Source of the DNA: an uncultured Eubacterium sp.
GTDB taxonomy: Bacteria > Bacillota_A > Clostridia > Lachnospirales > Lachnospiraceae
Assembly: GCA_948759685.1 (NCBI GenBank)
Contig: CAQBGY010000084.1
Span: 1 to 10,832 of the forward strand
Direction: 5' to 3'
Length of the DNA stretch: 10,832 nt
Position 1 is the stretch's first letter, and every line of letters starts with the position of its first letter. The notes under the pieces were generated by a model. The model was not told the DNA's origin and made no database searches. It saw only the letters and a program-made list of their open reading frames with translations. Shown piece by piece: positions 5,964-10,832 of this stretch. The translations under genes and the position numbers were made by a program.

Positions 5964-6765
5964 CGTCTTTCTCCTTTCCTCTTAATATTACTATAATTAT
6001 CACCAAAGCAGGCAGTATTCCTACTACCAATGATATAATTATTTTATCCACTTTAACTGCATCTGCAACAACTGTCTCTCGAATCTTTTCAATCCTGTGT
6101 CCTCTTACTAACAAGCGATGTGTATTGATTCCATATGGAGTGCAGGTCACAAGCGTACAATAGTCTTTACCTTTCTTAACTGCCAATCCATCTATCTCTT
6201 CCGGTAAAACAACCTGAATTTTATCTATCTCATAAGTCAGCATTTCTTCAAGGGTATAAAGTGTAAAAATATCTCCTATGACCAGTTCATCTAAATTAGA
6301 AAACAATTTAGCACTGGGAAGTCCCCTGTGCCCTGAAACGACACAATGGGTACTCTCCCCTCCGACCGGCAGTGACGAACCCGGAATATGCCCCACACCG
6401 GACGAAAGAACTGCCTCTGATGTTCCATGATAAATTGCCAGTTTCACATTAATAACCGGAATTTCTATATAACCCATAATTCCCGAGCCTGAAATATTTA
6501 AAAGGCTGTTATATTCTTTTTGCTCTCTGTCGGACAAAATATAATTTTGTTCCTTTTCAGAAATTGCTTCATTATAATTTCTCGCTTCAGACAAAAGCCT
6601 GTTATAAGTTTCATCATCTAATTTTTCTACATCCTTTGTATAGCTCTCAATAACTTCTATCTGAAAAAGGGAATTATACCAGTCGCTTACTGTAGGATAC
6701 AAAAGCAGAGACAACCCTGTTAAAAATATTAATATAAAAATAATTGTTGAAAAATGCTTCTTCAT
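5941..6765 (-). CDS. Class C sortase (pilin polymerase)
   Basis: This 274-residue class C sortase would join pilin subunits. It cleaves LPXTG between Thr and Gly, then transfers the acyl-enzyme to a lysine of the next pilin, outside the membrane. It has an N-terminal membrane helix (about 6-24), GIMGYIEIPVINV, H146 in VVSGHRGLP, C208 in TLVTCTPYG, R217 in THRLLVRGHR, and a second membrane helix near the C-terminus (about 241-261). Both helices and the TLVTCTPYG box are class C marks. The usual DP(F/W/Y) lid dipeptide before the barrel is not seen; the corresponding region reads ILSDREQKEYN. The frame is open to an ATG at 6831, but the ATG at 6765 is chosen because AAGGAG lies 8 nt before it and the encoded MKKHFSTII starts the export/anchor helix. 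It follows the backbone pilin and overlaps the LPQTG gene. Confidence 0.93.
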   Translation of the reverse strand: MKKHFSTIIFILIFLTGLSLLLYPTVSDWYNSLFQIEVIESYTKDVEKLDDETYNRLLSEARNYNEAISEKEQNYILSDREQKEYNSLLNISGSGIMGYIEIPVINVKLAIYHGTSEAVLSSGVGHIPGSSLPVGGESTHCVVSGHRGLPSAKLFSNLDELVIGDIFTLYTLEEMLTYEIDKIQVVLPEEIDGLAVKKGKDYCTLVTCTPYGINTHRLLVRGHRIEKIRETVVADAVKVDKIIISLVVGILPALVIIIVILRGKEKDGDKKIFL

Positions 6766-6788
6766 ACAGGATTCTCCTTGCCGGAATG

Positions 6789-6825
6789 CTGCCATGCCTA
6801 TAAATCTCAAATATAGACATGGCAG
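6789..6825 (-). promoter_or_regulatory. Stable intercistronic hairpin between backbone pilin and sortase C
   Basis: CTGCCATG (6818-6825) pairs with CATGGCAG (6789-6796). A U-G pair continues into CTATA/TATAG, giving a continuous 14-bp stem with a 9-base loop (6803-6811). No U-run follows, so it is unlikely to be a full terminator. It sits 14 nt after the pilin stop and just before the sortase ribosome binding site (about 6774-6779). It could protect the upstream pilin mRNA from 3' decay or cause partial termination, favouring pilin over enzyme. Confidence 0.6.
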
Positions 6826-6839
6826 TACCATTCATTCAA

Positions 6840-8399
6840 TTATTTTAATAAATTCTGCTCTTTTTTTCTCATAGATTTCACTGCAAACAATACAATGGCT
6901 AATAATACAAGAATTCCGCCTACAATATAAAAAACTGTCGTTCCGATACCACCGGTAGAAGGAAGGAGCGAACCGTTATAGTTTATTACCTGGACACCAC
7001 CTGATATATATTTTATTTGCTCTACTATTGTTGTTGTTCCATCATCATTTTCTACTTCTGAATTTATTTTCTCTACTGTCACTAAACTATTTAATCTAAT
7101 CGTAATTTCTTTCACCTCAGAACTTCTATTAAATCCTTCCGGAGCTTTTGTTTCACTAAGATAATAGGTCGAAGCATCAAATCCAGTCAGTAATACATTT
7201 CCGGCTACAATAGTATCTGTTGTCAATCCAGCTTGAATTTCCTTTGCTGTCGCTCTTCTATAAACTGTCTGTCCTTCTTCGTTTTCTATTTTTACCAAAC
7301 GAATAGGATCATAATTTTCAATATCTCTATAATCATAGATTTTAAATTCAGCACCATCAATTTGTATATTACTGTCATTGGTCTTTATGATTCCAAATCT
7401 ATATGTGTAAGTTTTGGTCTGTGCCATTGCTGTAGTATTTCCATCACCATAAGTCAGATAGGTAGAATTTACATTTGGATTAGCACGTCCAAGCGTAGCG
7501 TTTTCGTTAAGTTCTGCTGAATATCTGACAGTAATTGTTGAGCCTTCCGCCAAAGCAGATACAAACTCATTCTCAAAATCTATTTTAAAAGTATATCCAT
7601 CTCCGTCATAACTGATAGTATAATATTTAGGGTCAATACGTTCTCCTGTCTCTGAAGCTCCTGCATTATTATAATTAATCTCAAAAGAATCTTTATTTAA
7701 AGTCAGTCCCTTATCCATTGTATCTATAATGCAATAATTTATCGCACCTTTTCCTACCGTTGCTGTTATAGAAAAATTAACATTTTCTCCAATGTCCGCA
7801 TCATTTTCGTCACGCCAACTGTCTATTACTGAATTTTCATTAACTCTTTTTATAATTGACGGTACACCGTTTTTCTCCATCACGTTCATCTGTGTATTGG
7901 TAGTATTTAAAATAACCAAAGAACCTACAGAAGAATCAACAAGATAATAACCTAACGGAATATTTTGAATTGTAGCCGTTGCCGTTTCCTCATCTCCTAC
8001 ACCTTTTGCTGTTCCTGCCGGTTCAATCGTATTATTATTTCTTGCATATGCAATTGCTTCCTGTGCAAATTTCTGTAATTCTGATTCAGATGTGGATAAC
8101 TGGGTAATCGCACCGGTATTTTCATCATAAGAAAAATATACACCGATATATAAATAATTTCCCTCACTGTCTTTCTGCAATACAAATGATTTCCATTCCC
8201 TGTTAATGGTGTAGTTATAAGCACTTGAGCCGTCCCAGCTTAGATCAAAAATGCGATATGCATTATATGTCTGATCTTTCACTGCATTATTAATAATAAT
8301 TTCTCCTGAATTTTCACCAGCTCTCTGTGCTCCAAAAGCTGATACACTGACTGTGAACGCCATAATAAACGACATTAATATGGTTAATAATTTTTTCAT
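6840..8399 (-). CDS. Backbone (major) pilin, LPSTG-anchored, isopeptide-domain protein
   Basis: This is a predicted 519-residue fimbrial shaft protein. The signal peptide (MKKLLTILM..., cleavage near AFGA-Q at about residue 24) is followed by an N-terminal domain opening GEIIINNAVKDQTYNAYRIF, typical of SpaA/FctA-type backbone pilins. A middle domain starts near 177 (NGVPSIIKRV, candidate isopeptide Lys K184) with its ANPNVNSTYLTYG strand near 306-318. A C-terminal CnaB domain (about 333-475) has K339 in IIKTND and the catalytic E416 in YYLSETKAPEGF. LPSTG at 479-483 precedes a hydrophobic segment and a basic tail. Three domains with self-made Lys-Asn bonds would resist proteases. I saw no canonical YPKN pilin motif, so the linking lysine is not assigned. 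The start at 8399 has AAAGGA 11 nt upstream and an ideal signal peptide. The frame also runs unbroken upstream into the tip protein, with no stop between the two. Confidence 0.9.
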   Translation of the reverse strand: MKKLLTILMSFIMAFTVSVSAFGAQRAGENSGEIIINNAVKDQTYNAYRIFDLSWDGSSAYNYTINREWKSFVLQKDSEGNYLYIGVYFSYDENTGAITQLSTSESELQKFAQEAIAYARNNNTIEPAGTAKGVGDEETATATIQNIPLGYYLVDSSVGSLVILNTTNTQMNVMEKNGVPSIIKRVNENSVIDSWRDENDADIGENVNFSITATVGKGAINYCIIDTMDKGLTLNKDSFEINYNNAGASETGERIDPKYYTISYDGDGYTFKIDFENEFVSALAEGSTITVRYSAELNENATLGRANPNVNSTYLTYGDGNTTAMAQTKTYTYRFGIIKTNDSNIQIDGAEFKIYDYRDIENYDPIRLVKIENEEGQTVYRRATAKEIQAGLTTDTIVAGNVLLTGFDASTYYLSETKAPEGFNRSSEVKEITIRLNSLVTVEKINSEVENDDGTTTIVEQIKYISGGVQVINYNGSLLPSTGGIGTTVFYIVGGILVLLAIVLFAVKSMRKKEQNLLK

Positions 8400-10790
8400 T
8401 TTTTTGTATTTCCTTTCTGTTATCTGTAATTTATAATTTATATCTCCATAGATTTCATTATATCGAAATGTTTGATTTATCTTTTCATGCCTGCACTTTA
8501 TCCTATACCAATAAAATAACGAAATCAGCATTAGAAGCAATCCCAAAACAATATATCCTGCTCTACCGCTTCCTCCTGTTTCCGGAAGAATATAAGAACC
8601 TTTTACTACATTTGTAACAGTAATTACACCCGTTTGTATTCCCTCATTATTTAAATATGTTACTGTGTAATTTCCTGTTGATGTTTCCACAACCGAATAT
8701 CTTAATTCATTACCGGATGCATCTTCTTTGGGAAGTGCAGACCATGTATATGACCATCTATTACCGGCATTTAAATCTACAGTATCAACCTTTTGTGACT
8801 CTCCTTCTTTTATTTTTACTGTCGGCTGATTGTAATCCGTAAATTGTATTTCTGGTGTAACCCATGTATCTGATGTAAACTCAACAACAGCATCTCCCGA
8901 AGTCTGTCCAATGGTATATACTGCTGTTGCACCATCTGCACTAACTTTTGAAACTTCGCCATTATATGTAACAGTGTATTGAACATTCCAATTTCCACTT
9001 ACAGCTATTGTGGCACCGCTGCCCTTGGCAACCTTAATATTTTTACTCCACACACCTCCCAGGCTTTTTACATTTACGGTAATTGTAGAATATTCAAGTC
9101 TATATGCCTGTCTATATAATTCAAATGTTATGCTGCCCTCTTTCGGGGTGGCTGCTCCACCCTCCTCATTGCTCCACAATTTATTCAGTGTCAATTCCGT
9201 ATACTCATTACTGATATAAATTGCCCCTCCGTTATAATTGATAAATTTCACAACATCCGGGGATACTCCTGCCATACCTTTTCCCATTACTGACACAGTT
9301 TCTTCTTTTGTTTTATTTCTCTCCATTAAAACAAAATAATGCTTGTCATTGTCCATTGTATATCCTGACGGAGGTACTGTTTCCGTTAGTCTATATAATA
9401 TATTCTGCTTTATTTCTCCTTTTGCAAAATCAAACTCTATAATACCATTTGTTGAAGTCCGATATGTATTTTCTTTTTTCCAGCCGGATGAAGCCGAATC
9501 AAAATACTCAAGTTCAAACACCGCATTTGGAAGTGTTTTTAAATAATTTTTATCATCCACTTTATATATAGTTAATTTTCTTTTTGTAGCCGATGCACTC
9601 GATGAACTCTCAGCCAGCATTGTTCTTGTAGCATAGTTATAAATTTTATCACCTGACAACTCAACACTATTTGATATAGGTATGTTTCCTGCTATGCTGT
9701 CTCTTTGAAATACATATTGATACGAAAGAACACATGCCAGATTATCCGGAATGGTGAAAGTTATCTCATCATCCTCATAATCATATTTAACAGAATAGCG
9801 TTCTGATGAGATTTCCTCCCCTCTTCCATTCTCTGCTCTAGGGCTGTAAGAATATAGTTTTACCGATGACGGATTTAATTCCGCATTTACTGATTTTCCG
9901 GTAGACAATATATCTTTTACTGAAATCGTATCACTTCCTTGAATTAAATCTTCAGAAGCCGGATTCAACAGTACTGAATACTCTATAATATTTGTCGGGT
10001 TTCCATCTTCATCTACCAACTGTATTCCATTTTTGCTGACTTTATTTACGTTTCTGTTCACATGGGCAGTTTGCTTTGATGAATAATTTCCCCACTTTAT
10101 TGTATTTGTATATATACTCGTTTTAACTGTTAAGTCTTCCCAGATCGTATCATCCGCTATATTGATGCTATATTTCAAAGATATTGTATTTTTGTTCCCA
10201 TTTCCATTATAACCATCAGGAACTGTAATTACCGCCACACCATCATCTATGATTACTGTTGGTTTATCTTTTCCTGCCAAATCATATGTTCTGTTGCTCT
10301 GGCTTGTGGAATCCCAATACGATATTGATGTATACTCATACCAGTCATTCTGATAAAATGCCGCAGAGATAGAATCCTTATCAAAAACAGTACCGAAAGG
10401 TATAATATCATTTAAAACAATGTCTCCCGGTGGGAATTTGTCTGTTCTTATTAAAACTCTGTAATTCAGCTTTCCCTCTGTCTCATCAAAATCAATGTCT
10501 GTAGTACCGGAAATATACGTTTTTGTTCCACTATCATCTGTCTTTATAATCTGCTTCTCTAATGGTGCCTGTTTTGTATATTTATGCACTGCCTCTTTAC
10601 TGCCATACGGTGTCTTTGCCTTATTAACAAATTCTTTTGTTTCTCCATATGCTATCTGGGAATAGTCAGCATAGGTAGGATATTTTATTTTGATATCCTC
10701 CGCATTAATATCTTCTTTTGTATCAAATATAATCTCGAAACTTTTTACATGTGTCAGATTATCTGTTTGATTAATTTTATCTCCATTCAT
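6840..10790 (-). CDS. Continuous frame: tip-type LPETG adhesin (5'-truncated) joined to the backbone pilin
   Basis: One open frame of 1316 codons encodes two pilins in tandem; codons 798-1316 are the backbone pilin described separately. Codons 1-797 are a large surface adhesin. Its N-terminal half is beta-rich and adhesin-like (strands such as GKLNYRVLIRTDKFPPGDIVLNDIIP at 90-130 and IIEYSVLLNPASEDLIQGSD), resembling collagen-adhesin-type domains. A CnaB domain at about 403-530 has the E-box YRLTETVPPSGY (E470). A second CnaB-like domain opens with LTLNKLW at 533 and is interrupted by about 100 residues before resuming at VDTVDLNAGNRW. LPETG at 735-739, a hydrophobic helix and a basic tail (YRIKCRHEK) end the first protein. 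The ATG at 10790 has no ribosome binding site and no signal peptide follows, so the true N-terminus lies beyond the window. An in-frame TGA at 10812-10814 is close to the suspect contig end. The size and first position suggest a fibre-tip adhesin. Confidence 0.75.
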   Translation of the reverse strand: MNGDKINQTDNLTHVKSFEIIFDTKEDINAEDIKIKYPTYADYSQIAYGETKEFVNKAKTPYGSKEAVHKYTKQAPLEKQIIKTDDSGTKTYISGTTDIDFDETEGKLNYRVLIRTDKFPPGDIVLNDIIPFGTVFDKDSISAAFYQNDWYEYTSISYWDSTSQSNRTYDLAGKDKPTVIIDDGVAVITVPDGYNGNGNKNTISLKYSINIADDTIWEDLTVKTSIYTNTIKWGNYSSKQTAHVNRNVNKVSKNGIQLVDEDGNPTNIIEYSVLLNPASEDLIQGSDTISVKDILSTGKSVNAELNPSSVKLYSYSPRAENGRGEEISSERYSVKYDYEDDEITFTIPDNLACVLSYQYVFQRDSIAGNIPISNSVELSGDKIYNYATRTMLAESSSSASATKRKLTIYKVDDKNYLKTLPNAVFELEYFDSASSGWKKENTYRTSTNGIIEFDFAKGEIKQNILYRLTETVPPSGYTMDNDKHYFVLMERNKTKEETVSVMGKGMAGVSPDVVKFINYNGGAIYISNEYTELTLNKLWSNEEGGAATPKEGSITFELYRQAYRLEYSTITVNVKSLGGVWSKNIKVAKGSGATIAVSGNWNVQYTVTYNGEVSKVSADGATAVYTIGQTSGDAVVEFTSDTWVTPEIQFTDYNQPTVKIKEGESQKVDTVDLNAGNRWSYTWSALPKEDASGNELRYSVVETSTGNYTVTYLNNEGIQTGVITVTNVVKGSYILPETGGSGRAGYIVLGLLLMLISLFYWYRIKCRHEKINQTFRYNEIYGDINYKLQITERKYKKMKKLLTILMSFIMAFTVSVSAFGAQRAGENSGEIIINNAVKDQTYNAYRIFDLSWDGSSAYNYTINREWKSFVLQKDSEGNYLYIGVYFSYDENTGAITQLSTSESELQKFAQEAIAYARNNNTIEPAGTAKGVGDEETATATIQNIPLGYYLVDSSVGSLVILNTTNTQMNVMEKNGVPSIIKRVNENSVIDSWRDENDADIGENVNFSITATVGKGAINYCIIDTMDKGLTLNKDSFEINYNNAGASETGERIDPKYYTISYDGDGYTFKIDFENEFVSALAEGSTITVRYSAELNENATLGRANPNVNSTYLTYGDGNTTAMAQTKTYTYRFGIIKTNDSNIQIDGAEFKIYDYRDIENYDPIRLVKIENEEGQTVYRRATAKEIQAGLTTDTIVAGNVLLTGFDASTYYLSETKAPEGFNRSSEVKEITIRLNSLVTVEKINSEVENDDGTTTIVEQIKYISGGVQVINYNGSLLPSTGGIGTTVFYIVGGILVLLAIVLFAVKSMRKKEQNLLK
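8400..8485 (-). other. Junction lacking a stop codon between two pilin genes
   Basis: After the LPETG sorting signal and basic tail (ending CRHEK), the frame continues through about 29 codons of unremarkable AT-rich sequence into the signal peptide of the next pilin. A TAA (8477-8479) lies in the adjacent frame immediately after the AAAA run at 8482-8485. With one A fewer, the first protein would end CRHER and stop there. The ribosome binding site of the second pilin (AAAGGA, 8411-8416) lies within this stretch. Confidence 0.7.
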
Positions 10791-10823
10791 ATCATAGTAA
10801 CAGATAAATATTCAATCTCTTAC

Positions 10824-10832
10824 AGATCGGAA
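10824..10832. other. Adapter-like sequence at the contig end
   Basis: The final nine bases, AGATCGGAA, equal the first nine bases of the common Illumina adapter (AGATCGGAAGAGC). They are at the very edge, where unremoved adapter collects in short-read assemblies. Bases from about 10800 on should be treated with caution when judging the 5' end of the adhesin gene. Confidence 0.65.

Noticed and set aside
6766..6831. Upstream ATG at 6831 as the start of sortase C
   Set aside because: The extra 22 residues come from the intercistronic hairpin, have no ribosome binding site and would precede the natural membrane-anchor start MKKHFSTII.
10790..10790. ATG at 10790 as a genuine adhesin start
   Set aside because: There is no ribosome binding site and no signal peptide for a protein with a wall-sorting signal. 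The frame is open a little further upstream, so the gene is truncated by the contig end.

Overview
The window is AT-rich DNA that looks like a low-GC Gram-positive anaerobe of the class Clostridia, most likely Lachnospiraceae. This is inferred from the style of the PNPase and cysteine synthase proteins, strong AAGGAG-type ribosome binding sites, short sigma-A-like promoters (TTGCTT-N17-TATAAT twice), T-tailed hairpin terminators and a sortase-assembled pilus locus. No 16S or other species marker is present. The right edge ends in nine bases identical to the start of the common Illumina adapter, so it is probably a true contig end in a short-read assembly.

Left part (1-2250). A small two-helix membrane protein lies on the minus strand (72-275). 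Next come two 39-bp direct repeats and a 64-base compound hairpin that sits between it and a minus-strand cysteine synthase (cysK, 504-1430). Divergent from cysK is a plus-strand coiled-coil protein (1653-2210) with an 18-fold period-4 Leu/Phe ladder that changes to strict heptads. A 20-bp bidirectional hairpin terminator separates it from the convergent pnp gene.

Middle (2250-4625). The gene pnp encodes a full-length PNPase (694 aa) with its own promoter and a leader of about 160 nt. The leader carries several hairpins, two of which are mutually exclusive. A perfect inverted repeat separates the Shine-Dalgarno sequence from the start codon. No rpsO is found upstream.

Right part (4625-10832). 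This is a minus-strand pilus operon. In transcription order it encodes a large tip-type adhesin (LPETG, its N-terminus lost at the contig edge), a backbone pilin (LPSTG), a class C pilin-polymerising sortase, a small LPQTG pilin of the basal/anchor type, a second shorter sortase, and then a terminator. The inferred division of labour is as follows: the class C sortase polymerises the backbone pilin through isopeptide bonds, the large protein caps the fibre, and the small LPQTG protein with either the second sortase or a housekeeping sortase fixes the fibre to the wall. The main oddity is that the tip adhesin and backbone pilin share one unbroken reading frame (6840-10790), with the first protein's wall-sorting signal and the second protein's signal peptide buried in the middle. 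A single-base change in an AAAA run would restore a stop immediately after the first sorting signal.
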